A stretch of DNA of 64,000 nucleotides, taken from Agelaius tricolor. Its lineage: Eukaryota > Chordata > Aves > Passeriformes > Icteridae. The translations under genes were made by a program, and so were the position numbers. How positions within the stretch are numbered: position 1 is the stretch's first letter; each line of letters starts with the position of its first letter. Shown piece by piece: positions 27,601-38,000 of this stretch. The stretch is from NCBI GenBank assembly GCA_023055355.1, contig JALJCS010000015.1:17101516-17165515 (forward strand), in the 5' to 3' direction. The notes beneath the pieces were generated by a model. That model had not been told where the DNA came from and did no database searches. It was given only the letters and a program-made list of their open reading frames with translations.

Positions 27601-30600
27601 GTGTGTTGCTTATTTTGTGGCATTCCTTAGCAACAATTCATTTTATTGGAACAAAATTGAATTTGAAAAGGTACGATTAGAAAAAAGAAAAAAAAAATTT
27701 TTGTTTTGTTTAATTTTGGCTGGAAGCCCTAAGAATCTCCCGGGGGACCGGCTGCAGTCACTGTTTAGCATCCAAGCCCTTGGCTCCAGCAGGGTGGGTG
27801 CCTGAGAGGTGGCAGGGAGCAGCAGGTCCCTCCTGCCCTCATGTCCCCGTGGGTGGCAGCCTTGTCACCCCCCTGCTTTGGAGTTAGGTTTGTTTGGATG
27901 TGTTGCCTTCCATCTCTGCCAAACCTTGTGTATCACACTGAATTTGTCAAGGAATCAGTGAGTTCACATATTTTCTTCCTACACTAAGAGGAGCCAGCCA
28001 CACCCTGGTCAGGCCCACCCCTTGCCCTTCATTTGCTCCTCCCCTCCTGTGAATCTTTGCTCTTCCCAAAAATCCCTCCTTTAGCTCCTCCTCTCCTTCT
28101 CTGAAACTTCTCACAAAACCCCTCCTTTCTATCCAGCCTCCTGTAGCAACCTCCTCCCCATCAGAAGTTCTCTGTGAATCCCTTAATTTTAGGAATAATC
28201 CACTTTCCCATTTGCTAACTCTACTGGGAATAAAGATGAAGTGTTTGAGGCACGAGGAACTTTGGTGCATGCTCTGTGTTTCTGACAAGCAATGCTGTGA
28301 GATACCACCTGCTACTTCATCCTTGACACTGAGCCAGCTGCAGCCTTCATCTCTGTCAAACTGCAGAGGAGTCTCTGACACACAGAAGTGAGGGGTCTTC
28401 CTCCCATAGAAGCTCTCTTCAATTTGAATCACTTCTCCTGATCCACACTGTACAGTGGCATTGGAATTATCACAAGCAATGCTCTGGCCAGATTCTAATA
28501 GGAGAAAAAACCCCAAATATTACCTTTTTGAATTTCTGAAAAATCTTGCTACAATTCTACTCTATGTCCATTTTGTTTTGTTTGTCCTTCTTTCTTTTTC
28601 TCCCTTTTAAGCTAAACAATTAAGAAAATGTAAGAAAATTACAAAATAGTAAAAATTAATAGATTTATGTTTTTACTGCCTCTAAATACTGAGGACATTT
28701 TCAATAAGCAAAAATATTTTAATTATAAAAATAGATAGTATTTTGTGAAAAACTCTTAGCATTTGTTTGACCTGAAATACTGGAAGGTTTCAAGTTGCTC
28801 CTTACTTCCAAAAGAGATGTATGGATTGCATAATATCCAGGTAATTGCTTTGGAGAATAGTTTGCATATTAAGTATGGGAGCTGATCCCATTTCTCCTAC
28901 AGAGACTCCTTTGTTCCTGTGTGATATTTGACTGACTTCATTCAGCAGGACTGCTCAGATGGGTAAGGTCATAGCTCTAAATACATACACCTCATTCTTT
29001 GATTAATCTGGGACAGTTAATTATCTTTCAGAATTCTTAGTTTCGTGTAGTAATCAGGATACTTAATACCCTGAAGAGGAGGATGTGAATAACTGCTCTC
29101 ATATGGGAGTGTTGCAAAAGGATGGTTTTGTTTCAGCTGTTCCAGGTTTAAATACATTGTCCTCCCGTTGTTGTTTGGATCATTCCCCTCAAGTCCCTTG
29201 ATTAACAGTGCCAGTGTGTGCACACTGCAATAATTGTGTGCTATTGTTATTTAAAGGCTAAAGCTAAGCCTGGCTGTAACTGTAGCAACATGATCAGTTT
29301 GCAGATTAGAGCTCTCTAAATAAGCTTGAAAAATAACTTGCTGGTAAATTCTAGTATGGACCATTATCTCATGCCTTTTTTTGTTGTTCTCTACATGCAG
29401 GTTTCTCACAGTATTTGCTGTCTCAGCAACTTTTACATGGAAAGATGGACAAAACTTAGTCTGTGTCTAGGTAAAAAGCCTGCTTTGATACATATATATT
29501 TACTATAATAAACTGCTAACCTACAGAACACCAAATGGTAGAATTGCCTTGATCTGGTCTTGGTTTCCTGGGTAGTGGAATGATGAATGTAGTGTAGGAT
29601 ATTGTTGCTCTTTGAATTTAATGGGATCTCAGTCAGATCCTATGGTAACAGATGATAGTTTCCTTACAAACAGACAGTTGTCTACTGTGGCTGTAATGGA
29701 AAAATAATTTTAGTCTGTTTTTGCAAGAAAAATAAGCTTAAGGGATTGTGCTGTCTGCCAGTTTCCTCTCCCCCAGTCATTTTTAATGTTAGTCATCTTC
29801 AGCTAAATTTGATGTATAGATATAAACCTCCAACACCCTAAAATTTCATGAAATGCAATATCTAGGGAGAAGAGAAAGAGCTACATCAATACCATGGACA
29901 TGGAATTCAAGTGACCAGCACATACAGCTGGAGCTCTGGAGTAGCTGTAGGGGAGGGACCAGAGGCAGTGAACAGTATTTGCAGAGGTAGGACCTGCTGG
30001 GGATATGGAGGTGAACTGGGAATGCTGAGGAGAGTAGAGAAGGGATGTGGAGCAGAAATTCAGGGTAGGAAACAAAACTTTATTACCTTTGCTCATTGCA
30101 GAACAACTTGTTATTTATGTCAGTAGTAGCAGACTGCTGGACAGGGCAGTAGCAGTTCTAGGGCTTGTGGAAACCTGTACTTACATACTTGATTGGAAAC
30201 CTTTTTATATTATTGAGCCCACAGACAGACTGTCCTTCCAGTGCTTGTGACCACAGCTGTAGCTGCAGTTAAAAGTACTCTTGTGCAAAGTGGGAGGAAC
30301 ACAAATTCCCCTCATATCTATATGTTTCAAGGGATGATATTGCCAGCATTCCTTTCCAGAACTGCTTGTTCCAAGTCACAATTTGAGTGACACAATGTCT
30401 GTGGATTTTCTGTCTGAGCACAGGAAGTACAGGTTCCTGTCTGCTTCCTTAACCTGGGAAAACCTTGAACTTCACATGGTGGAAGGGTCTCAGAAGAAAC
30501 AAGAAAAACTTGCTCTCACTTTTGCTGACTCCAGGCTGCAAGGAGTGGTGCCTCTGGAAGCCTGCCTGTATTTTTGCTTCAGTTACAAATGGAAATTATT

Positions 30601-32069
30601 CTGGCACACGTTAAAAAGTGTTTTTATGGTACAGCCATACGGGTCCTACCTAGCCCCAGGTATTATGGTCCCGTGGGAGTTTATTCTTGTAGCCATGCTT
30701 TAACATAGCCAGCTTATGTCCACTGAAGATGTGGACAGCTACACATTATATTCACTCTCAGATCTGTTTCTATTTTATCAACCCTCTGCTGGAACCCTGG
30801 ACCTTATTGTCTGGTTGCTGAGCACCTACATCTCCCAGTGATTTGTGGGTCAGATCTTTGGATCAGATTTTATCAGCACACTGGAAAAAGAGCACCAGCT
30901 GGGGTTATATTACTTTTTGCTTGTTCACATTTAGTAAGATTCATGAAGTTATTTCCCAGCTATTTTGAAAGCAACAAGGCAATTTATGCCCCATCAGGAT
31001 CACAGCACACTCACTTCACTGTTCCAGCTGTTGTGCATCTTACCAAACTCGCAAATGAAGTCAAATTCCTGGCTGCAATTTTCAGTCACACCCCACTGAT
31101 ACTTGGCATTCTTCAGGATGTACCCACACATGGATGAGAAGGGAGATGGCTGATCCTTGTACCAGTTACTGTAGATGATATTTGAAGTGTCCAGCCAAGT
31201 TATTGACCCTGCAAGCAGAGAAATTGTGTCCTGAATGTTTATTTTCCACAGTAATACAATTAGAGGCAGAGCCTGCAGAGCAGGATTGTAGCCCTGCTCC
31301 TGCTGAAGCAGAGATGGTTTAGTCTGGGTAATGATCTTCAATTACATTTTATATTGAACCTGATACAATCATGAAAAGAGACACTGCCACTTCCAGCTGT
31401 GCTCCCAGCCTCAAGATTTCACCATTTCCCTTGCATCAGACCTTGCAGCACTTCCTAGTGGGATGAATTGGCTTCCACTGGAGACCTAACCCAGCACATT
31501 TGTTTCACTGGGTTCAGCAAGCTGCTCTCACTCACCATGTGTTCACACAACCACAAGAGCCAATGGAAAGGGTGATAACATGCAACAAGGAAGTGAAGCA
31601 GGCAATTAAACATCTTAATATAAACCTGAAGATACAGCAACAAAAGAGGCTTTTCAGCAGATTTCTACAAAGGGACTTACTGCATTTTCTACCATGTTAA
31701 GAAAGCATCATGAGCTGATAGAATTTTAAAGATGAGATTTTAAAACCACTTACCATCAGTTTCATTCAGCAAGGAGTTTGAGATCAAACCTATCCACCAT
31801 TCCTGATCCTCAGCAATATGTTTTTGCAAGAACTCTTGAGTTTCTTCATTTTGAATAAAGACAAGATGCCCTCCTCCTCTCTCACACCAGCTCTGGGCAC
31901 CTGTGAAGGTTTGCTGAAGTCTAACAAACTCATAGCATGAATGGTTGAAAGCTTGCTGGTACTTTGAACAAGGTATTCCTTCATCAGTTGCTTCCTCCAC
32001 AGCCAAACTCACAGCAAGAGAAATCAGAACTGGGACCCCCAGCCACATTCTCAGCCCAGAGCTGTGCAT
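194..32069 (-). CDS. PKD1L2: PKD1L2, polycystin-1-like 2 (38 exons; 3' end beyond window)
   Basis: Large multi-pass membrane protein of the polycystin-1 family. Coding exons in transcript order: 32069-31754, 31208-31044, 28494-28309, 27477-27367, 26944-26797, 26239-26010, 25362-24958, 23870-23772, 23056-23007, 21906-21801, 21196-20989, 20374-20254, 20001-19860, 18620-18435, 18265-18120, 17654-17460, 16627-16502, 15247-15065, 14063-13939, 13114-13003, 12111-11977, 11286-11061, 10818-10625, 10223-9993, 9771-9670, 9477-9299, 8952-8806, 8296-8097, 7942-7716, 7223-7010, 6078-5850, 5087-4856, 4416-4320, 3628-3488, 2789-2604, 1781-1454, 1355-1222, 321-194. These sum to 6,690 nt (2,230 codons). All phases match and no stop interrupts the frame. 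Domain order (CTLD, SUEL lectin, PKD, REJ, GPS, PLAT, channel core) is that of PKD1L2. Human PKD1L2 is about 2,460 residues, so roughly 200 are probably missing at the left edge. The start is the ATG at 32069, before a hydrophobic leader; an in-frame ATG at 32048 is an alternative. Exon 3 could end at 28306 instead of 28309. Apart from the repeats listed separately, I recognise nothing in the introns. Confidence 0.93.
4320..8296 (-). CDS. PKD1L2: PKD1L2 exons 28–33: membrane helices and cytoplasmic loops
   Basis: Exons 8296-8097, 7942-7716, 7223-7010, 6078-5850, 5087-4856 and 4416-4320 encode about residues 1525–1924. Exon 28 has the highly conserved [18 protein letters not shown] followed by a helix ([19 protein letters not shown]). 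Exon 29 contains a helix around [14 protein letters not shown]. Exons 30 and 31 form a long charged loop. Exon 32 encodes two helices ([20 protein letters not shown] and [18 protein letters not shown]) and exon 33 a short hydrophobic start, [12 protein letters not shown]. The frame from exon 29 to exon 30 requires a GC donor at 7714-7715; the nearby GT donor at 7704-7705 leads to a stop. Confidence 0.88.
6741..6903 (+). mobile_element. Diverged CR1 LINE fragment
   Basis: Degraded CR1 3' region in the intron between PKD1L2 exons 30 and 31. It is recognised from GGAATGGGTTGCTCCAG, TGGAGTCTTCATCCTTGG and the final CCAGCTGTTCTGTGATTCTG. It is antisense to PKD1L2. Confidence 0.75.
8806..9771 (-). 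CDS. PKD1L2: PKD1L2 exons 25–27: intracellular PLAT domain
   Basis: Exons 9771-9670, 9477-9299 and 8952-8806 encode about residues 1383–1524. The PLAT (lipoxygenase-homology, beta-sandwich) domain is recognised from [20 protein letters not shown], then [21 protein letters not shown] and [11 protein letters not shown] with [15 protein letters not shown]. It lies between helix 1 and helix 2 on the cytoplasmic side, exactly as in PKD1-type proteins, where it is thought to bind lipids or partner proteins. Introns are short and splice sites canonical. Confidence 0.94.
9993..12111 (-). CDS. PKD1L2: PKD1L2 exons 21–24: GAIN/GPS domain and first membrane helix
   Basis: Exons 12111-11977, 11286-11061, 10818-10625 and 10223-9993 encode about residues 1121–1382. 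The GPS shows its usual cysteine/tryptophan pattern: CVFWDE with WNSYGC in exon 23, then [10 protein letters not shown] at the start of exon 24. Self-cleavage in this family occurs between L and T of the HLT tripeptide, here about residues 1322/1323, and that tripeptide is intact. The segment [19 protein letters not shown] is the first membrane helix, followed by the basic stop RRK. Known family behaviour implies a cleaved but non-covalently held ectodomain; that is inference for this bird. Confidence 0.92.
11496..11517 (+). repeat. Interstitial telomeric repeat (TTAGGG)
   Basis: Three perfect TTAGGG units followed by TTAG, in the intron between PKD1L2 exons 21 and 22. Very short and exact. 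Confidence 0.85.
11805..11878. repeat. Tandem 20-mer followed by inverted copy (hairpin)
   Basis: Two direct 20-bp copies (11805-11824 and 11825-11844, one mismatch) are followed by an inverted copy at 11855-11878. Arms 11825-11848 and 11855-11878 pair over 24 bp with one mismatch and a 6-base loop. The inverted copy matches the first direct copy exactly over that stretch. Confidence 0.85.
13003..26239 (-). CDS. PKD1L2: PKD1L2 exons 6–20: REJ-like extracellular region
   Basis: Fifteen exons encode about 810 residues (roughly 309–1120) of extracellular sequence. Exon 6 appears to finish the PKD domain. The rest resembles the poorly conserved receptor-for-egg-jelly (REJ) module of polycystin-1 proteins: many N-glycosylation sequons, scattered cysteines such as [13 protein letters not shown], and Y/W strands such as YYNWYLE. 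Exon 9 (23056-23007) is only 50 bp. Exon 20 (13114-13003) must use a GC donor at 13001-13002, and its acceptor was set at 13114 because only that keeps the frame from exon 19. The intron between exons 13 and 14 carries a 28-bp minisatellite. The assignment rests on position and phase more than on sharp motifs. Confidence 0.8.
18677..19457. repeat. 28-bp minisatellite, about 28 copies, in a PKD1L2 intron
   Basis: Tandem array in the intron between exons 13 and 14. Each unit has a constant core (GGGTCTGCATCGAGCCCA on the plus strand) and a variable part (for example CCGAACAACC, CCCAGCGACC, CTGAGTAACC, CCGAGTAACC, CCCAGCAATG). The phase is kept at 28 bp except for one 24-bp unit near 19,373-19,397. 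The array starts about 55 bp upstream of the exon 14 acceptor. No variant creates a stop in the minus-strand frames, which produces long artificial open frames of 356, 234 and 168 codons. Confidence 0.97.
20663..20883 (+). mobile_element. CR1 LINE 3' end
   Basis: Shows the standard avian CR1 tail: a GGCACAGGTTGCCCAGAGAA segment, AAGGCCAGGCTGGATGGAGC, GATGATCTTTAAAGTCCCTT and a closing run of degenerate TGATTCTA repeats. It is 5'-truncated, lies in a PKD1L2 intron and is in the opposite orientation to that gene. Confidence 0.92.
21907..23006. other. PKD1L2 intron 9, no feature seen
   Basis: AT-rich intron between exons 9 and 10. No repeat family, coding exon or RNA gene recognised. Confidence 0.7.
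26797..26944 (-). CDS. PKD1L2: PKD1L2 exon 5: PKD-like segment
   Basis: This 148-bp exon encodes residues of about 260–308, including [19 protein letters not shown]. It resembles the middle of an Ig-like PKD repeat, where an aromatic/hydrophobic strand is followed by a short GDG turn. Clean splice sites (acceptor beside 26944, donor beside 26797) and matching phases with exons 4 and 6 support it. The next exon (26239-26010) probably completes the domain with [10 protein letters not shown] and VTVQEQ, as expected for the last strands of a PKD fold. Confidence 0.8.
27367..28494 (-). CDS. PKD1L2: PKD1L2 exons 3–4: SUEL/galactose-binding lectin domain
   Basis: Exon 3 (28494-28309) and exon 4 (27477-27367) together encode about 98 residues of a sea-urchin-egg-lectin type domain, roughly residues 162–259. 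The family signature is clear: [12 protein letters not shown] with [13 protein letters not shown] at the start, then [20 protein letters not shown] and a final YLSIQYHC, with paired cysteines throughout. In this family the domain binds galactose or rhamnose-like sugars; the actual ligand here is unknown. The exon 3 donor has two in-phase choices three bases apart (28309 or 28306), so one glycine is uncertain. The exon 4 acceptor was placed at 27477 because this brings the conserved QCHG segment into the protein. Confidence 0.9.
28495..31043. other. PKD1L2 intron 2, no feature seen
   Basis: The longest PKD1L2 intron in the window (2.5 kb), between the lectin domains. Its open frames are short and show no family signature. 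Confidence 0.7.
31044..32069 (-). CDS. PKD1L2: PKD1L2 exons 1–2: signal peptide and C-type lectin domain
   Basis: Residues 1 to about 26 form a signal peptide (hydrophobic run [13 protein letters not shown]). Residues 34 to about 158 are a C-type lectin-like domain. The visible landmarks are [15 protein letters not shown] at its start, the WWIGL strand, [12 protein letters not shown] across the exon junction, and the closing cysteines in MCGYIL, ENCSQ and FICEF. The calcium-site motifs of sugar-binding lectins are not conserved: DQPS stands where EPN or QPD is usual, and WGV where WND is usual. The fold is therefore supported, but calcium-dependent sugar binding is not. Exon 1 ends in phase 1 at 31754 and exon 2 spans 31208-31044. 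The 5'UTR and transcription start were not located. Confidence 0.9.
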
Positions 32070-35000
32070 TACACTGGTCTTGCTTACCAGGACACCACTC
32101 TTTTTGCTGCCTTCTTCAAAAGCTTGAGATGTCATCCTTCTCATGTCATCAGCATTCTCCTTCCTCTTTGCTGCTTGCCACAACAGCAGCAATAGAGCAT
32201 GGAACAGAACAGAACTTCTAATATATAATTGTGATTGTGCCTGGGGGGTGTTGTGCTGATGCTGAGTCCCTGCACTGACCCTTGTGAGCTCTATTGTACA
32301 AATGTCACATCCCATGTTAGATCAGTTTGAGGAGAAGACATGAAATCATTGCTTTCCTTGTGAGCAGAGAAGATAAAGTTGATATATGCTACTGTTGGAC
32401 ATGTGGAAAAGTGAGATAAAGCTCCTACATCAAAGGCTTCATTGTGTGAACATTGAGGCTGGGAGGTCTTTACAACAGCAAAGAGATAAAATAGTGAGAA
32501 TTAAAAAAAAGAGAAACAGAACGAGTTATGAGATGGGAAAACACACTGCTTCTCTAGATACATTTAATTGGTCTGGATTGCTTTATTTTTAATAATTATT
32601 GAGGTGCCTCTTTTAGATGCTAATGCAATGTCTATAATTACTGTATCAGATCCATCCTGCCCTCCTGTTTACGCATGTGCAGATTCATCTCAGCTGTTCC
32701 AAGTAAGCTTCATTTTGGACTGGTGTGTCTGCTTAGAATTCCACACCCCAAGTGAAATGCTCCCATCATCCCTTAAAAGATAAGCTGCTCAGCTCTTCAG
32801 AGCTGCAGTATTTATACCTGCTGGGAGGCAGAAGAGAAGGCCATAACTTAAATCAATGATTTAGGAAAGATGAAAATATTGCTTTAATCATCAGAACTAC
32901 TTGAGAGCCCTATTAGCACATTCCAAAGGCTGATGATGGACTTTGGGAAGCAAGCCCAGCAACATTTAGGAGCTGAAATCTCTAAATGCATCTCAGCTTC
33001 CTTATAAAAGATATCCATCAGGTTTACAAAGCCACCAGCTTAGTAGAAGCACAGTACAAATAAGGATTTTAGCTATTGTGATACTCCTGTCCTTGGCATT
33101 AACTCCATTGAGTTTGATGCCATTATTATTAATTTATACCACCATAACCCAAAACTGGAAGAACAGGCACTTATATTTAGACATGAGTTAGTGAGCCAGT
33201 TAGCAGAGCACAGAGGAATCAGCATGGATTGATGTTTGATGGATTCCTGCACTGCAGAAATTCCTCCTGCCCTGCAGTGCTGGGCTGAAGGCAGTGCCCA
33301 CCCCTGCAGTGTGCCAGTCCAGCTCCAAAGCTTTCTGCCAAAGCCAAGTGCATGCACTGCATCCAGTCAATATCTGAGAGTGCACTTCAATCCCAAGACC
33401 TTTCTGGATCTCCAGTTTATGGCTGTCTTGCTCAGCAGGAAAAAGCATGACTGTTATCAGGGTTTTCAAGATAAAGTTAATTGGAAAGTGTTTAATGGGT
33501 AGAAAACTAGTGGGGGATGAGGGGAAAGGAGAAGAAAATACACTATTCAGGATGTCTTCCTTCTCACCATACCTGTAAATCAAGAGTTCAGCTATGGAAC
33601 TGTTGGAGCAGATCCCACATGAATTTCTGACTGATTAATAGGGAGAGCTTATGGAGCAGCTAAGATGTGAATATTCTGACTGGATTTCCCAGCTCTGGAG
33701 GAGGCCAATCCATATTCTAATTAGCTAATTGGCCCAGACACCCATCCCCTTCCCAGATTAGACTGTGTAACTACTATTATCAGCTGCTTCTCTTGGGGGT
33801 GTCTGCAAATTAGGAGTCCCTTTCAGGCCCCATATAAATCTTCACAGGCTTCAGTTTGGGAACACCCAGTCCAAGGGTTTTATATTCAAGCTGTTGCAGC
33901 AGCCAAAGCTGAGGGCAGCTGCATTTAAGTTGATTGGCCACTGTATGTTTGCATGATGCTTTCTTCAGACTCCCTGCTTCTTCCTGGGCCCTGCTGACTT
34001 GCCAGGCTTCACAGCAGTTGGCATCCAGCCCTTCCACTTTATCCTTCTAGTTAAGAAAAACACAGCCTGTTTCTGAAAGCACAGGCATGATGAAGGAGAC
34101 TGTACTTGAATGTACTGGCTTGGTGATACAGACATTTCCAGTGGGAGCTCACTTTTATGGTGAATGTGTTCTGTAGCCTTGTCCAATTCTTTCTCTGCTG
34201 CTGGAATCTGACTACATGAACATACTAAAAATGCCAGGGCTGAGGGTGCCACAGGCTCTCCCCTGTGAATCTGCTCCAAAGGCATTGAAATTAATGGAAG
34301 TCTTGTCTCTGGCTTTGATGGAATTTGAAATAGGCCCTGAAAAAGAACAAATAATGTTTGGAAATGTCTACAAATAAAGCCAAGCTCTCCAAGTGAGTCT
34401 ACTGTTGGCAATTTCTATAGCAATATGCATTTTTTTCCTAATCTACGGTTGCTATAAGTTACCCTTCAGCTGCCTGCAGCAGATGGGGAGTGGAAGAAAG
34501 ACAATTTCCCTCTTTGGCAGTTTGTTGACTTTTCATACTTTAATGCCAGGAAAGCATTCTGTCAGTTTATTGTTTGCCACAAGAACGAGAAAAGCATTTA
34601 CATGAAAAGAAAATGCTGCTTTTAAAGCATCAAAATCAGCAGCTAGGGTCTCCAGGAAGAGAGGAACTTCTGAAAACCCTTTTCACTCATAAGTGAGAAC
34701 TCACTTGATGTCAAGGAAACAGTGCTCCTTGAATTTACCTTCTTGTGGGAAACATGTCTTTTGCATTCTTCCTCAACAGAATGACTTCTTTTTAAAAATA
34801 GCTTTCTTATGCCAGAAGTCATTGGCTTTGGAGTGGTCCTGATCTGTGCCCCAGTGCAGATCACAGAACAACTGCATCATGACAGCCTGAGAATGGCCTG
34901 GGATTCAAACTGCAGCACTGCAGAATAGCTTGACAACCCATAATAGAGACCAGAAAATGCTAGATTTGAAGAATTAAGGAAGTGAAGAGCTGCCAAAGAG

Positions 35001-38000
35001 AAGGAATAAATCACACCCCTGCTCATTTTGGCTGTTGTTCATTTGCCTTGAGGAAGAGCAAGTAAATTTACTCTCTATAGGAGGATATTACCATCTTTAC
35101 ATTCCTGAATATTACTGAATGTAATATATTGATTTTTATCAGGAATATAAACATCTCTGTGTTTAATTTATTAATTGAATAAACATAAAAATGGAAAACT
35201 TATTTCTATTGCTTTGACTTTGAGGTAGAAAAAAGATTATTTTCAGGTCTCATGAACTTGAGACAAGGTTATGAGTACCTCATTTGACTGTGTCATGTAA
35301 ACTTGTGCAGTGTGAAGAACATTGTTACCCTGATAGGTAGGAGGTACTGAGTCCTGAGCAGACTCTACACCTACACCTTCCATCTCTTCAGCTGGCTTTA
35401 AAAATGCCCATTTGCCAATTAGTTTAAGAAGGTGGATCACAACCCCACTTCCTTCCTTGCTGCTCTCCTGTGCTGTTTATCCTGATGGTGAGACCCAGCT
35501 ATTGCTGACTGAAAAGGGTTTGGTCTTGTTGTTGCTTCTACTGTCTAATTTTCCATGAGGCAACACACTGAACTTACCAGTGATCCCTGCCAAGTTGCAA
35601 TTTTGATGTTATCTTGTTTATAAAAACAGGGGAAACAATTCTTATCTGTACAGGGTGCAAGAATTAAATTAGACCTTCATGCCTGGCATGATGGGGTCAG
35701 GATAAAGATAAGTAGGATTACTTCAGGAGCTGTTGGTTTGAACATCATTTCTGTTTCTAAGATGTGTGTGGTTAATTGGATAATTCATCACCTAGATAAG
35801 TCCCTGAGGGTCTTCCCATAGGAACTGTCCCCTTGGAAGTGTCTGGCATTGCCTTTGGGCTCATTGCTGGCCTTCCCTCACTGCCACAGTTGATGCCTCA
35901 GTCCCTGCCTCTTTCCCAGCTCTTTCCCCTGTGTTATTGCCTTCAGAGCAGAACTTTGACTGTCAGGAAGAAAAGGATGAGTGGGCCCCTTAGAACATTT
36001 ATTGAGCTGGGGTCATTGATGGCCAGACTGAGCCCCAAGTTCACACAGAAAGGAGCAGAACTATCTCAAGAACCTGATGACACCTCATGTGTCCTTGTGA
36101 TCATATTTGACTAAGTGGCACAATTTAGATCTGCCATTGCTTTAATATCTTAATTAGAGAACTGATAGAGTGTTAAAGGTGCCCTCTTTGGGTAAAACAT
36201 TAACTGGTAGATACAAATGGACTGAACTTTGCCCACCACACACAGAGGTAAAATAAATTGCTTGGATCTGAATTTACAGCCATCAGTTACAGCCACTGTC
36301 TCTGCAGTCTCTCCAGGTTTCCATAAGTGTAAAGCTGGCCAGACTTCCAAGGTGTTTCAGTTTCCACCTCTTGTTTGTTTTATTTAATTTGGTTATTATT
36401 ATCTTAATTATCTTTGGTTACACATTTTTCTTCTGCTTATTATGAGCTATTTCAGAGCTTACAGGGCATGGAAACAGAGAGGGAAAAAAAGCTCTATTAC
36501 AAGTTTTTTTTCATTGAAAATGTCTCTTATGAATAGATATTCAACAGCTTGCAAAAGAGATCAGCTTCACAATCCCCATGAGAGGACTGGAGGCTCAGCA
36601 GCCTCTCTGTTTGGGAACGCTGTTTTTGTGCTAAGCCCCCTACACTCAGTTGCCATTTACAAAAACCAGAACAGAGTCCTTTTGAGTTTTCTTTATGTTC
36701 CCCCAAAGATGTACAGTAGGCTACTTGGTAAGATAGAGCAGCAACATTAATTTCTGTCATTGTACCCATTTGTGAACCCCATTTCTACACCTTCAGTCAT
36801 GGAAGTGAATGCCAACCTTCACATTGACATCCTGCCCACTTGAAAACACATGACTGAACTGTATAATTTACATATTAAAACATGTAAATAAGGATGTTGA
36901 AAGGTGCAAATAAGATTATAGAAGTCTTACAGCAAAGAAGTTTATGTGGGCACTGTGGTTGTTTATTTGTTTTAATGTCTAGTGTTTAAATATTTGGGGA
37001 GGCTCAGTCTGATGGATACTCAGTATGGGTAGGCCAGCAGTTCCATGCCTCAGTACTTGAAGAGTTTTAATATTAAGTTACTTTATGTATTTATTTTAAT
37101 GAACAATTCAATATTTCTCATGGTAAGTATTAAAATTATGACTGTAAAAAAGAAAGCAATACTTCTGTTTATCAAAGAAATTATGAAATCCCACAGAAAA
37201 CTCCCCTTCCCCAAAATTAAAATCTTATAAAGGAAATTAATTATTTTTGTCCAAATAATGAGCAAAATAGTATATGATAAAGCAGTTTTGACCCAAATAA
37301 TACCTGGTCAGAATAATATAGAAAAACCATTGTTATTTAAATTTGAACAAACTACATTAGTAATTTATGTTTGCAGTTATATCTGGACAGTGCAAGAGAT
37401 GTGGTTCTAAACAGTCTGGTGGCAGTTTTGTGAAATGAGATCATGCCAATAAAAGAGTCTTTAACAAAGATAAGAACTTGTGTTTCTAGAAAGTGAGATA
37501 GCAATCAGTGTGATTTCAGCAAAAACAACTCCTAAGTTCATATCAGTTTTGCTATTGGAGTTTTATTTGTTAGTAATAGATAACTGTTGATAGCTAAAGT
37601 TCTTAGCACAGCTTAAAGTCATATATGTCAAGTCAATTTGACCTTTGTTAATGGGCTTTCTTTAGAACTTAATTTCTATAAGCAAAAGATTGAGATTAAA
37701 ATAAATTAAGTACAATGTAGATAAGGAATTTAATTGGTCTCTTTGTGATTTGTAAGGCAATAACTTGCTTCTTGCTAAGTGAACCAAAAGTACAAAGGTA
37801 GGCACAGGTCAAAGACATTATTGTTGTACTAGAAATGCAGTTAACAGGCTCTGCTGCCTTGGAAGGCTTTGTTTAGATTAACCACAGAGATCACACCCAA
37901 AATGCAAACTCCGGGCTACAAAAATGTCTTCATGGCCCTTTTAAATTCTGGGAGAGAAGCTCAGGGCATGCAGAGATGGAGGGAAGTGAAAGTGAGAAAG

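Noticed and set aside
33810..34411. Overlapping minus-strand open frames in the intergenic region
   Set aside because: No recognisable domain, no clear splice partners and average composition. Probably chance, though an old processed fragment cannot be excluded.
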